DNA of 64,000 bases from an uncultured Candidatus Melainabacteria bacterium (lineage in GTDB: Bacteria; Cyanobacteriota; Vampirovibrionia; Gastranaerophilales; Gastranaerophilaceae): the NCBI GenBank assembly GCA_934718135.1, contig CAKUZW010000008.1, positions 1 to 64,000 of the forward strand. Direction: 5' to 3'. The notes under the pieces are model-generated. The model did no database searches. It was not told where the DNA came from and saw only the letters and a program-made list of their open reading frames with translations. Shown here piece after piece: positions 24,136 through 33,014 of the stretch; the stretch's first letter is position 1, and each line of letters opens with the position of its first letter. A program made the position numbers and the translations under genes.

Positions 24136-25872
24136 ATGAAAATGTCAAAATTATTTGTGCAAACAATGAGAGAATTCCCGTCAGATGCGGAAGTTGTATC
24201 TCACAAATTTCTTGCACGTGCCGGTTATATAAGAAAACTGACCTCAGGTGTTTACAATTACTTGCCACTAATGTGGAGAGTCCTAAAAAAAGTTGAAAAT
24301 ATTGTTAGAGAAGAAATGGACAAAGCGGGAGCCCAAGAACTTTTGATGCCGTTTGTTCAACCAAAAGAATTGTGGGTTGAATCAGGACGTTGGGAAGCTT
24401 ACGGTAAAGAGCTTATGCGTTTAAAAGACAGACACAATCGAGAGATGTGCCTTGGACCAACACATGAAGAAATTATAACATCAATCGCAAGAGATGTTTT
24501 AAAATCTTACAAACAACTACCGACAAATTTATACCAAATTCAATCTAAATTCAGAGATGAAGTCAGACCAAGATTTGGACTTTTAAGAGGTAGAGAATTC
24601 ATTATGAAGGATGCATACAGTTTTGGAACCTCTCAGGAAGAACTTGAAAAAGAATATGATAATATGGCAAAAGCTTATACTAACATATTCAAAAGATGCG
24701 GACTTGAAACAAAAATGGTTCAATCTGATTCAGGAGCTATTGGCGGAAGTGTTTCTCACGAATTTATGGTAATTACAACAACTGATGCAGGAGAAAATGA
24801 TGTATTCTACTGTGATGATTGTGATTATTCTGCAAACTCAAATCACGCTGTTTCAAAACTTCCTAGTGCGGTTGTTGATGGCAGGGAATATTTTGCGAAA
24901 AATGAAATAATTGATACTCCAAATGTTCATACAATAGACGAATTATCAGTGTTTTTAAAAGTTCCTGCTACATTGATTTTGAAATCACTTATTTATATTG
25001 TTGACAAAAAGCCTGTAATGGCACTAATCAGAGCAGACAAAACAGTTGAAGAAACAAAATTGATGAATGCTGTTGGCGGTATGGATATTAGAATTGCAAC
25101 ATCTGGTGAAATTGAAGAACTTATGGCTCAAAACGGTTTTGATGCAATCCCTGGATTTATCGGCCCTAAAGGAATGAAAGGAATTCCTGTTGTTGCTGAT
25201 AACACAGTAAAAGAAATGAAAAACTTCATTGTCGGAATTAACAAAAACGATGTTCACCAAGTTGGAGCAAATCTAGAAGATTTAGGACTTGATGAAATTA
25301 AATACGAAGATATCAGACTTGTTGAATCCGGAGAACTTTGCCCTCAATGCGGTAAACCTCTAAAAGTTACAAGAGGTATCGAGGTTGGTAATATTTTCCA
25401 ATTAGGAACAAAATATTCAAAACCAATGAATGCTGTATACTTAGATGCTGACGGAAAAGCAAAACCTTATATTATGGGCTGTTACGGTATCGGAATTTCT
25501 AGAACTGCTGCTGCTGCCGTTGAAGCTCACCACGATGATTGGGGTATCAAATGGCCTTTAGCAATTGCTCCGTATCACGTTACAATTGTACCGGTTAGTA
25601 CAAAAGATGAACTTCAAATGTCAGTTGCAACAAAACTTTATGAAGAATTACTTGCAAATGGTGTTGAAGCAGTTCTTGATGATAGAGACGAAAGACCTGG
25701 AGTTAAATTCAAAGATGCTGACCTTATTGGTTTTCCATATAGAATAACTGTTGGTAAAACAATCACAGAAGGTAATGTTGAATTTGTAACTCGTGAAACA
25801 GGTGAAAAAGTTCCAATGAAACCGGAAGAAGCAGCACAAAAAGTTATTGAAGCTGTTAATAATTTAAAATAA
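24136..25872 (+). CDS. proS: Proline--tRNA ligase (bacterial type)
   Basis: It charges tRNA-Pro. This class II synthetase has motif 1 in the region after PLMWRVLKKVENIVREEM, motif 2 as RDEVRPRFGLLRGREF, and motif 3 as GCYGIGISRTAAA. An insertion domain of the YbaK-like editing type, which hydrolyses Ala-tRNA-Pro, spans about 230-390. The anticodon-binding domain ends the protein. At 578 residues it is the usual prokaryote-type ProS. It ends at a strong palindromic terminator. The single tRNA gene in the window (44436) is a tRNA-Pro. Confidence 0.96.
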   Translation: MKMSKLFVQTMREFPSDAEVVSHKFLARAGYIRKLTSGVYNYLPLMWRVLKKVENIVREEMDKAGAQELLMPFVQPKELWVESGRWEAYGKELMRLKDRHNREMCLGPTHEEIITSIARDVLKSYKQLPTNLYQIQSKFRDEVRPRFGLLRGREFIMKDAYSFGTSQEELEKEYDNMAKAYTNIFKRCGLETKMVQSDSGAIGGSVSHEFMVITTTDAGENDVFYCDDCDYSANSNHAVSKLPSAVVDGREYFAKNEIIDTPNVHTIDELSVFLKVPATLILKSLIYIVDKKPVMALIRADKTVEETKLMNAVGGMDIRIATSGEIEELMAQNGFDAIPGFIGPKGMKGIPVVADNTVKEMKNFIVGINKNDVHQVGANLEDLGLDEIKYEDIRLVESGELCPQCGKPLKVTRGIEVGNIFQLGTKYSKPMNAVYLDADGKAKPYIMGCYGIGISRTAAAAVEAHHDDWGIKWPLAIAPYHVTIVPVSTKDELQMSVATKLYEELLANGVEAVLDDRDERPGVKFKDADLIGFPYRITVGKTITEGNVEFVTRETGEKVPMKPEEAAQKVIEAVNNLK

Positions 25873-25890
25873 ATAATCATAGAGATAATT

Positions 25891-25927
25891 AAATCAGGCG
25901 GTCAATTGAAAATTGACCGCCTGATTT
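25891..25927. terminator. Bidirectional terminator between proS and gatD
   Basis: A 17-bp perfect stem (25891-25907 with 25911-25927, core CAGGCGGTCAATT) with a GAA loop begins AAA and ends TTT. It serves both convergent genes. Confidence 0.85.
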
Positions 25928-25932
25928 GTTAT

Positions 25933-26667
25933 TTAATAATTCTTTCCGATTAATGAATTGTGTGTTTCTATTTCTAATTTATCATCTAGCGGTGATAATT
26001 TTATTTTCTCACCGTATCTTTTTTCTAGAGCCAATTCAATTAAATAATCCGCAAAATGAGGATTTTTAGGAAGCAATGAACCATGTAGATATGTTCCAAA
26101 TACATTCATATATCTTCCACCTTCAAATCCGTCTTGTGAGTTGTTACCATTCCCAACAACAACCCGTCCTAAAGGTTTTGTTTCTCCTTGTAGAAACGTC
26201 AAGCCGCTGTGATTTTCAAAACCTACAAGAGTATTTGGATTTAAAAAATCTGTTTTAATAGTAACATTACCAATAAATCTTTTTTTACCTGCGACAGTAT
26301 AAGCATCCATCAATGAAATACCAATGAGTTTATCTTTATCATGAGGTTGATAATAGTGACCAAAAAGTTGATAGCCACCACAAATGCCTAAAATAACGGC
26401 ACCTTTATTTCTTTGTTCATGGAGTTCTGATTTGTGATAATAAAGCTCTGATGCAACTTCTTCTTGTTGTTTGTCTTGACCTCCGCCAATAAAATATAGA
26501 TCGTGGTCTTTGATTTTATCTCCAATCCCGATTTCTTCAATTTCAACATCAATACCACGCCATTCGCAACGTTTTTTTAATGTAATAATATTTCCTAAAT
26601 CGCCATACAAATTCAATAACTTTGGGTACAAATGAGCGATTGATATCTTTAAATTTTTCTCTTCCAT
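25933..26667 (-). CDS. gatD: Lipid II isoglutaminyl synthase, glutamine amidotransferase subunit GatD-like
   Basis: This 244-residue class I glutaminase of the CobB/CobQ type has the nucleophile cysteine in LGICGGYQLFG and the catalytic histidine in TYLHGSLLPKNP. The opening HLYPKLLNLYGDLGNI is typical of GatD. With MurT it amidates the D-Glu of lipid II, making muropeptides cross-linkable. No murT is present in this window, so the partner must lie elsewhere. The ATG at 26667 has no Shine-Dalgarno but a TGnTATAAT extended -10 ends 6 bases before it, so the mRNA may be leaderless. Confidence 0.82.
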   Translation of the reverse strand: MEEKNLKISIAHLYPKLLNLYGDLGNIITLKKRCEWRGIDVEIEEIGIGDKIKDHDLYFIGGGQDKQQEEVASELYYHKSELHEQRNKGAVILGICGGYQLFGHYYQPHDKDKLIGISLMDAYTVAGKKRFIGNVTIKTDFLNPNTLVGFENHSGLTFLQGETKPLGRVVVGNGNNSQDGFEGGRYMNVFGTYLHGSLLPKNPHFADYLIELALEKRYGEKIKLSPLDDKLEIETHNSLIGKNY

Positions 26668-26673
26668 AGCCAA

Positions 26674-26704
26674 ATTATAACACAAATCTTTGTCGTGATA
26701 TAAT
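26674..26704. promoter_or_regulatory. Divergent extended -10 promoters of gatD and tatD
   Basis: Both strands carry TGnTATAAT. The minus-strand TATAAT (26679-26674) ends 6 bases before the gatD ATG. The plus-strand TATAAT (26699-26704) ends 7 bases before the tatD ATG. Neither gene has a Shine-Dalgarno, so transcription would begin at or next to the start codons. Confidence 0.6.
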
Positions 26705-26711
26705 TTATGGT

Positions 26712-27500
26712 ATGGAAAAAGTTAAAATTATAAATACGCATTCGCACGTAAATTCTTTAAAGGATACAAATATAGATGATGCAGTTTTTAATGCTCAAAA
26801 TGACAATATAGTGACAATTGTTCCGTCAACATCAACGGAGGATATTTTCGAGGTTGATAAATTTATTCAACAGTATGATGATGTCTATGGCTATGTCGGG
26901 ATTTTCCCTGAAGAAGCAAAAACTTTCACTGATAAAACATTAAATGATATGGAATCAATCCTCAAAAATAATCCAAAAATTGTAGGTATTGGGGAAGTTG
27001 GGCTTGATTATTATTGGGATAAATCGTTCAAAGAATTGCAAAAAGAGATTTTTATTAAACAAATTGAATTTGCAAATCAAATGAATTTACCATTGAATAT
27101 TCACTCTCGAGAAGCTCATCTTGATACTTTGGAAATCTTAAAAAAATATAACAAAAATTCCACAGCTATTTTGCATTGCTATTCAGGAAGTGCTGAATTT
27201 GCAAAAGTTTGTGTTAAAGAGGGGATTTATATCGCTCTTGGTGGTGTTGTAACTTTTAAAAATGCTATAAAAACGAAAGAAGTTGCAAAAAGTATTCCTC
27301 TTGAATATTTATTATTGGAAACAGATGACCCGTATCTTGCACCTGTTCCATTTAGGGGAAAAGAAAATCAACCGGCTTATATAAAATATGTAGCACAAGA
27401 AATTGCAAAACTTCGCAATATTTCTGTTGAAGAAGTTGAACAACAAACGACTAAAAATGCTCTAAAAATCTTTAATTTCAATAAAAACTATTTAGTTTAA
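26712..27500 (+). CDS. TatD-family metal-dependent hydrolase
   Basis: This 262-residue TIM-barrel enzyme has all metal ligands visible in order: THSH (HxH) at the start, GEVGLDYYW (Glu), NIHSREA (His), LHCYSGS (His) and LETDDPYL (Asp). Family members are 3'-5' DNA/RNA exonucleases or D-aminoacyl-tRNA deacylase-like. It is not next to metG or ksgA as in many bacteria. The mRNA may be leaderless (promoter at 26699-26704). Its last 9 bases overlap the end of the convergent gene at 27492. Confidence 0.92.
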   Translation: MEKVKIINTHSHVNSLKDTNIDDAVFNAQNDNIVTIVPSTSTEDIFEVDKFIQQYDDVYGYVGIFPEEAKTFTDKTLNDMESILKNNPKIVGIGEVGLDYYWDKSFKELQKEIFIKQIEFANQMNLPLNIHSREAHLDTLEILKKYNKNSTAILHCYSGSAEFAKVCVKEGIYIALGGVVTFKNAIKTKEVAKSIPLEYLLLETDDPYLAPVPFRGKENQPAYIKYVAQEIAKLRNISVEEVEQQTTKNALKIFNFNKNYLV

Positions 27501-27914
27501 TTTTATATTTTCAGGTTTAACGTTCAAATTCAAATCAATATATTTGAAAATATTTAAAACAATTCCCGGTTGAAAATAATAGTTGTTATCGACAGGAGTA
27601 ATTTTTACCATTCCTTGATTTGTATTTACATTAACAACCGTAGCCAAGAACTTCTTATTTACTGCGGTAAACAAAATATAACCTGATTTTGTTTGGATTT
27701 CGTCAATCGTAAACCTGTTTGCATTTATTGCCGCTATTGTCAAATATAATAAAGAAACGTTGTCTGTGTTAAATACTTTTGTACAAGTTTCATAAGATAT
27801 ATTTTGAGCGGTAATCAATGTACTCAAATTCATTTGCTCTACAGCATTTGCCGGTAAGAACGCCGTTATTATTAAAACGAAACTAATAACAAAATATTTT
27901 AAGATTCTTTCCAT
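27492..27914 (-). CDS. Secreted protein, unknown function
   Basis: This 140-residue protein has a signal peptide (MERILKYFVISFVLIITAF then LPANA). The mature part is Asn/Thr/Ile-rich and apparently beta-structured, with one Cys. Its start codon lies inside the end of polA (16-base overlap, same strand), so it is translationally coupled to polA, an odd partner for an exported protein. Its 3' end overlaps the convergent tatD-family gene by 9 bases. I do not recognise the family. Confidence 0.7.
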   Translation of the reverse strand: MERILKYFVISFVLIITAFLPANAVEQMNLSTLITAQNISYETCTKVFNTDNVSLLYLTIAAINANRFTIDEIQTKSGYILFTAVNKKFLATVVNVNTNQGMVKITPVDNNYYFQPGIVLNIFKYIDLNLNVKPENIKLN

Positions 27915-30760
27915 GATTCACCTACATTCACATCTACTAGTAATGGCACTCTTAGCGGTTGACCTAACTCCATAGAGTCTAAAACGAGTTTTTTAACCTC
28001 ATCAAGTTCTGATTTTTTTACTTCCACAACTAATTCGTCATGCACTTGCATAATCATTTTAGAATATAAATTATTCTCTTTCAATTTTTTAGAAAAATCT
28101 ATCATCGCAAGTTTTATCAAATCAGAAGCAGAACCTTGCATTGGTTGATTGATAGCAGCCCTTTTTGCAAATTCTCTTATCATTGCATTTGGGCTATTGA
28201 TTTCTTTTTCAAGATATCTTTTTCTCCCGAAAATAGTTTCTACATAGCCTTGTTCCTCTACTAATTCAACCATATCTGACATATATGCTTTTATTGCAGG
28301 ATAGGTTTCAAAGTATTTGTTGATAAAAGATTCTGCAACATCAGCCTTAATTCCTAGAGCTTTGGCAAGTCCATATTTACTTTGACCGTATACAATCCCA
28401 AAATTTACAGCTTTTGCTTTGTATCTCATTTCTTTTGTCACTTCATTTATCGGTACTTCAAAAACTTTTGAAGCTGTCAATGTATGTACATCAATACCGG
28501 AATTAAAAGCTTCAATCAAATGTTTATCACCTGAAACATGAGCAAGTAAGCGAAGTTCTATTTGAGAATAATCGGCTGATAAAATTAAATAATTTTCTCT
28601 ATCTTGAGGTACAAATGCATTTCTGATTTTGTTACCTTCTTCTGTTCTAATCGGAATATTTTGCAAATTCGGATTTGAAGACGATAGACGACCTGTAGTT
28701 GTCACTGTTTGATTATAACTTGTGTGAATTCTGTTATCCTTTTTATCAATAAGAGCCGGCAAAGCCTCCGTATAGGTGGATTTTAATTTTGCATATTTTC
28801 TATATTCCAAAATTAAACGTGCAATTTCATATTCTTCTGCAAGTTGAGTCAAAACCTCTGCACTTGTTGAATTTTTAGCTTTTCCACGTTTTTTTCTTGT
28901 TTTTAAATGCAATTTGTCAAACAAAATTTGTCCAACTTGTTTTGGCGAATTTAAATTAAACCCTTCTCCTGCTAAATCATAAATTTTGTGTTCCAGAGAA
29001 TAAAGTTTTTTATCAAGTTCTTTTGTCAACTTTCGAAGGTAATCCTCATCAACTGAAACACCGACAAATTCCATATCAGCAAGAACATGAGCCATTGGAA
29101 TTTCGATATCCCGAAGAATTTTATATTCTTTTTCATCCAGTTCTTTTACCCAATATTTTGTTAATTCAAACATACTGGATATAACATCCCCTGTATAATT
29201 TTTCACAAACTCAATATCAGATTCATTGAATTTCGCTTTTTTATTGTCTGACACCATTGTCGGCAAAATGTGGTTAATTCTCTCCATACACTGAATATCA
29301 AAAGCAGATGAGGAATTTGTATCTTTGATATAACTTGCTAGCATTGTATCAAAAACAGTTCCCAGAACTTCAACACCACAAGTTCTAAAAATATTGTACT
29401 CAACTTTGATATCATGAGTGATTTTTTTGATATTTGGATTTTTTAGTATCGGGCGAAGCTGATCAATAACAAAATCTAATTTCAATTGGTTTTCGATATT
29501 GTGCGAAATCGGAATGTAAAAAGCTTCAGTTTTTGAGTATTCCATTTGGATTTTTAGTGAATTATCGAATTTGAAATTTTCATTTACTCCAAATGCTAGA
29601 CCAAAAATCGTTGAATTGACCGCATTTTTTACATCTGCAAAGACTTTCATTGAAATTACAGATTGATTTGACAGGGTTTTAATTAGAGTTTCAAAATCTT
29701 GAGTGTCAGTAATAAGTTTTGCTGTTTGTGAAATATCAGTTTTGTTAACTTCACTCTGAACAGCTTGAGCAAACAACCCCAATTGCCCGTTTGATGTGTC
29801 TCCTAGTAAATTTTCAGATGAATTATTTTGCGGAATAATTTCAGCTCCGGTTTTATCAAAAGATTTTAAAATGAATTCAATATTTTTTAAGAAGGCATAA
29901 AATTGCATTTTTCTCAAAAATTCAGTAACTTCTGTAATATTCGGAAGTTCAATATTTGTTTTTTCAAAGTCAAACGGAATGTCAACATCACGAACAATAG
30001 TTGCCAAATATTTACTCAATTCGGCTTGTTCTCTCCCATTTTGGATTTTTTCTTTTAGTGCTTTTCCTGCAATTTTGTCAACACTATTCAATACATTTTC
30101 TACTGTTTGAAATTCAGAAAGCAATTTAACGGCTGTTTTTTCACCAATTCCACGAATTCCTGGAATATTATCAGATGTATCACCACGAAGAGCTTTATAA
30201 TCAATAACTTGATTTGGATAAACTCCTAATTTTTCAAAAACTTTATCCCAATTGTACTCGACAAGTTCTCCTTTAGACGGGATTATGACTTTAACACAAC
30301 CGCTTTTATCTACCAGTTGGAATGAATCCTGATCTCCGGTCAAAATCAAAACTTTGTGTCCAAGTTCGCATGCTCTTTTTGAGATTGTACCAATTACATC
30401 ATCAGCTTCAAAGCCTTCTTTTGTATATATTGGGATATTAAACGCCTTTAACCCTTCATAAATTAAACCCATTTGAATTCGCATAGGGTCAGGCATTGCT
30501 TCCCGATTTGCCTTGTATTCAGTGTATTTTTCGGTTCTAAAAGTATGGTGAGAAACGTCAAACGCAACACCAATAGCATCTGGAGCTAACTCTTTATTTT
30601 TTAATAAATCAAAAATCGCCTTGAAAAAACCATATACAGCCCAAGTCGGAGTTCCATCCTTGGTTTTCATATTTGTTCTTTCCAGTGCATAATATTCTCT
30701 GAACGCTAATGCGTGTCCATCTATCAGTATTAAAGTCTTTGACTCTCCCATATCCAACAT
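27899..30760 (-). CDS. polA: DNA polymerase I
   Basis: Pol I works in repair and Okazaki fragment processing. Residues 1 to about 300 are the 5' nuclease (LIDGHALAFREYYAL, EADDVIGT, RGDTSDNIPGIRGIGEKTA). The polymerase domain (about 560-953) has DYSQIELRLLAH (motif A), RYKAKAVNFGIVYG (motif B) and VHDELVVEV (motif C). The middle domain (about 340-540) keeps the fold, but where Pol I enzymes have DTET it reads SMKVFAD, so proofreading is probably lost. The start is uncertain: ATG 30760 and ATG 30751 are both possible after AGGGAG. Length 953 is normal. Confidence 0.95.
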   Translation of the reverse strand: MLDMGESKTLILIDGHALAFREYYALERTNMKTKDGTPTWAVYGFFKAIFDLLKNKELAPDAIGVAFDVSHHTFRTEKYTEYKANREAMPDPMRIQMGLIYEGLKAFNIPIYTKEGFEADDVIGTISKRACELGHKVLILTGDQDSFQLVDKSGCVKVIIPSKGELVEYNWDKVFEKLGVYPNQVIDYKALRGDTSDNIPGIRGIGEKTAVKLLSEFQTVENVLNSVDKIAGKALKEKIQNGREQAELSKYLATIVRDVDIPFDFEKTNIELPNITEVTEFLRKMQFYAFLKNIEFILKSFDKTGAEIIPQNNSSENLLGDTSNGQLGLFAQAVQSEVNKTDISQTAKLITDTQDFETLIKTLSNQSVISMKVFADVKNAVNSTIFGLAFGVNENFKFDNSLKIQMEYSKTEAFYIPISHNIENQLKLDFVIDQLRPILKNPNIKKITHDIKVEYNIFRTCGVEVLGTVFDTMLASYIKDTNSSSAFDIQCMERINHILPTMVSDNKKAKFNESDIEFVKNYTGDVISSMFELTKYWVKELDEKEYKILRDIEIPMAHVLADMEFVGVSVDEDYLRKLTKELDKKLYSLEHKIYDLAGEGFNLNSPKQVGQILFDKLHLKTRKKRGKAKNSTSAEVLTQLAEEYEIARLILEYRKYAKLKSTYTEALPALIDKKDNRIHTSYNQTVTTTGRLSSSNPNLQNIPIRTEEGNKIRNAFVPQDRENYLILSADYSQIELRLLAHVSGDKHLIEAFNSGIDVHTLTASKVFEVPINEVTKEMRYKAKAVNFGIVYGQSKYGLAKALGIKADVAESFINKYFETYPAIKAYMSDMVELVEEQGYVETIFGRKRYLEKEINSPNAMIREFAKRAAINQPMQGSASDLIKLAMIDFSKKLKENNLYSKMIMQVHDELVVEVKKSELDEVKKLVLDSMELGQPLRVPLLVDVNVGESWKES

Positions 30761-30817
30761 TTCTCCCTTTTATATAATTTTCGCATAAAAAACAGGCTTT
30801 GACAAATATTCTAACAT

Positions 30818-31636
30818 TTACTTACACTGAAATGTAAATGTTACATCGATTGAATTTTTCTTTTTCTTTAACTGTTTAGGTAAAGCTAAAAAAGGAGAGG
30901 ATTGTTTTAGTGCATCCACTGCAGATAAATCAAGTTCTTTGCTACCTGAACTTTCTACGATTTTAATATTGGAAATTTTACCATCTTCTAAAATTGAAAA
31001 ACTTGCAACAACTTCTTCATCTCCAACACATAAATTAGATTGCCAATTATGTTTTATCTTATTCTGCATATTAGACATGTAATTATCTGTCGAAATTTTT
31101 ATATAAGGAGATGGCGTATTTTTTAAATAAGGTCGCCCATATTTATTAAATACAAAAATTAGGAATATAATAAAAATCCATATAATAGGATTTTGTTCTT
31201 TTTCTTTTTGATTATATTGAGGATAAATAGTAAGAAATTCTTTTAGAATAAGAGGAGCATTTTTTGCTATCGCTCGATGTTTATTTCCAAAACAATCTTT
31301 TATAATAAACCAATTATTTTGACAAGACACCCAAGAAACATCGCTAAATTTCACATTTGAAAATTTATTCTTCTTGCAAAAAACGAATCTCTTATTTGTC
31401 AGATATACTGAGCTATTAAACGAATAATCATAACTAAAAAAGAATCCAAATAAAATTATTAGGAAAAAAACTGGAGCGATAACATAGACCAGAAGAAAGT
31501 CATACAATGATATAATATCAAAATTCAAAATAAAAATTAATGAAAAAAATGCAACCGACACTATAGATATATAAAAATAAAATAAAGTATTCTCTGACTT
31601 TATCAAAATTTGTTCATCATTATCCAACTTAAACAT
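30818..31636 (-). CDS. Membrane protein with PH-like domain and TonB-type C-terminus
   Basis: The layout of the 272 residues is two membrane helices (about 17-40 and 46-68), then a PH-like segment (YLTNKRFVFCKKNKFSNVKF, about 75-145) as in bPH_2 proteins. A third hydrophobic helix (about 150-165) and a periplasmic TonB_2-type domain (about 185-272: MQNKIKHNWQSN, SFSILEDGKISNIKIVESSG, LSAVDALKQSSPF) follow. TonB C-termini normally contact outer-membrane transporters. Fusion to a PH-like membrane module is unusual. CGGAGA precedes the ATG. The gene stands between clpX and polA with its own start signals, downstream of the clpX terminator. Confidence 0.7.
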   Translation of the reverse strand: MFKLDNDEQILIKSENTLFYFYISIVSVAFFSLIFILNFDIISLYDFLLVYVIAPVFFLIILFGFFFSYDYSFNSSVYLTNKRFVFCKKNKFSNVKFSDVSWVSCQNNWFIIKDCFGNKHRAIAKNAPLILKEFLTIYPQYNQKEKEQNPIIWIFIIFLIFVFNKYGRPYLKNTPSPYIKISTDNYMSNMQNKIKHNWQSNLCVGDEEVVASFSILEDGKISNIKIVESSGSKELDLSAVDALKQSSPFLALPKQLKKKKNSIDVTFTFQCK

Positions 31637-31650
31637 AAATTCTCCGATAT

Positions 31651-31683
31651 AAAAAAGATATGCCTCATAAGAGGCATATCTTT
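31651..31683 (-). terminator. Terminator of clpX
   Basis: A 13-bp perfect stem (31654-31666 with 31671-31683, core GATATGCCTC) is followed on the minus strand by six T. It begins within the clpX stop codon and ends the tig-clpP-clpX transcript. Confidence 0.85.
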
Positions 31684-32992
31684 ATGCACTGATTTCTTTT
31701 GTTTGTTCATCTTTTTTAGGAAGTTGAACAACTTCGGCATTTTTTCTGTTTCGCACCATGTCTGCCGTAACAACAAACTTATCAATGTTTTCTTTTGTTG
31801 GAACGTCATACATAACGTCAAGCATTATTTCTTCAACAATTGAACGTAGTGCTCTAGCTCCTGTTTTACGTTTGATAGCTTCTTTGGCAATTAAATCAAC
31901 TGCTTCCGGTTCAAATTCCAAATCAACACCATCCATTTTTAATAATGCTTGGTATTGTTTGATTACTGCATTCTTAGGCTCAGTTAAAATCATTTTTAAA
32001 GTTTTTTCATTCAACTGATCCAAAACTGCATAAACAGGAACACGACCGATAAATTCAGGAATTAAACCGAATTTTAACAAATCTTCAGGTTGTAATTTCT
32101 TCAACAACTTAACTGCATTTGCTTCTCTTTCGGCTTGTGACATTGCTGCTTTTGCACCAAAACCAACCGAATTGCTTTCTCCTGCTCTGGCGTCAACAAT
32201 TTTTTCCAAACCGACAAATGCTCCACCTACGATAAACAAGATATTGCTTGTGTCAATTTCGATAAATTCTTGATGAGGATGTTTTCTACCACCTTGAGGA
32301 GGAACGTGAGCAACTGTACCTTCAATCATTTTCAACAATGCTTGTTGTACACCTTCACCTGAAACATCTCTTGTAATTGATGTGTTTTCACTCTTTCTTG
32401 AAATTTTGTCGATTTCATCAATATAAATAATACCACGTTCAGCTTTTGCAGAATCAAATTCGGCATTTTGATACAAGCGAAGAAGAATGTTTTCAACATC
32501 ATCCCCTACGTAACCTGCTTCGGTCAATGTTGTCGCATCAGCTACTGCAAATGGTACATCAAGCATTTTTGCTAATGTTTGAGCAAGTAATGTCTTACCG
32601 GAACCTGTTGGACCGACTAACAAAATGTTAGACTTTTGAATTTCAACAGAATCCTTATTGTGTTCTCTATTGTGTTTCAATCTTTTGTAATGATTGTAAA
32701 CAGCAACGGACAATACTTTTTTAGCATCATCTTGACCAACAATATATTGATCTAAATATTCTTTTATTTCATGAGGTTTTGGAATAGGTTTTTCTTCTTT
32801 TTCAGGAGCTTCACCGTTTGCTGAACCTTCTTTGTCTTTAGCTTCGAAAAATTCTTCATCTAAAATTTCATTACAAAGTTCAACACACTCATCGCAGATA
32901 TAAACCTCAGGTCCGGCAATAAGTTTTTTTACCTGATCTTGAGTTTTTCCGCAAAAAGAACATTTTAATTTATCGTCATCGTGCTTTGGCAT
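31682..32992 (-). CDS. clpX: ATP-dependent Clp protease ATP-binding subunit ClpX
   Basis: This hexameric AAA+ unfoldase feeds substrates to ClpP. The N-terminal zinc domain has CSFCGK and CDECVELC (about 10-40). The AAA+ core has GPTGSGKTLLAQ (Walker A), IIYIDEIDKI (Walker B), the pore loop GYVGDDV and sensor residues. The ClpP-binding loop of the IGF type appears as LKFGLIPEFIGRVPV-adjacent sequence. At 436 residues it is typical. It is the last gene of tig-clpP-clpX and ends at the terminator 31651-31683. Confidence 0.97.
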   Translation of the reverse strand: MPKHDDDKLKCSFCGKTQDQVKKLIAGPEVYICDECVELCNEILDEEFFEAKDKEGSANGEAPEKEEKPIPKPHEIKEYLDQYIVGQDDAKKVLSVAVYNHYKRLKHNREHNKDSVEIQKSNILLVGPTGSGKTLLAQTLAKMLDVPFAVADATTLTEAGYVGDDVENILLRLYQNAEFDSAKAERGIIYIDEIDKISRKSENTSITRDVSGEGVQQALLKMIEGTVAHVPPQGGRKHPHQEFIEIDTSNILFIVGGAFVGLEKIVDARAGESNSVGFGAKAAMSQAEREANAVKLLKKLQPEDLLKFGLIPEFIGRVPVYAVLDQLNEKTLKMILTEPKNAVIKQYQALLKMDGVDLEFEPEAVDLIAKEAIKRKTGARALRSIVEEIMLDVMYDVPTKENIDKFVVTADMVRNRKNAEVVQLPKKDEQTKEISA

Positions 32993-33014
32993 CTTTTATT
33001 TTATCTCCAATTGA

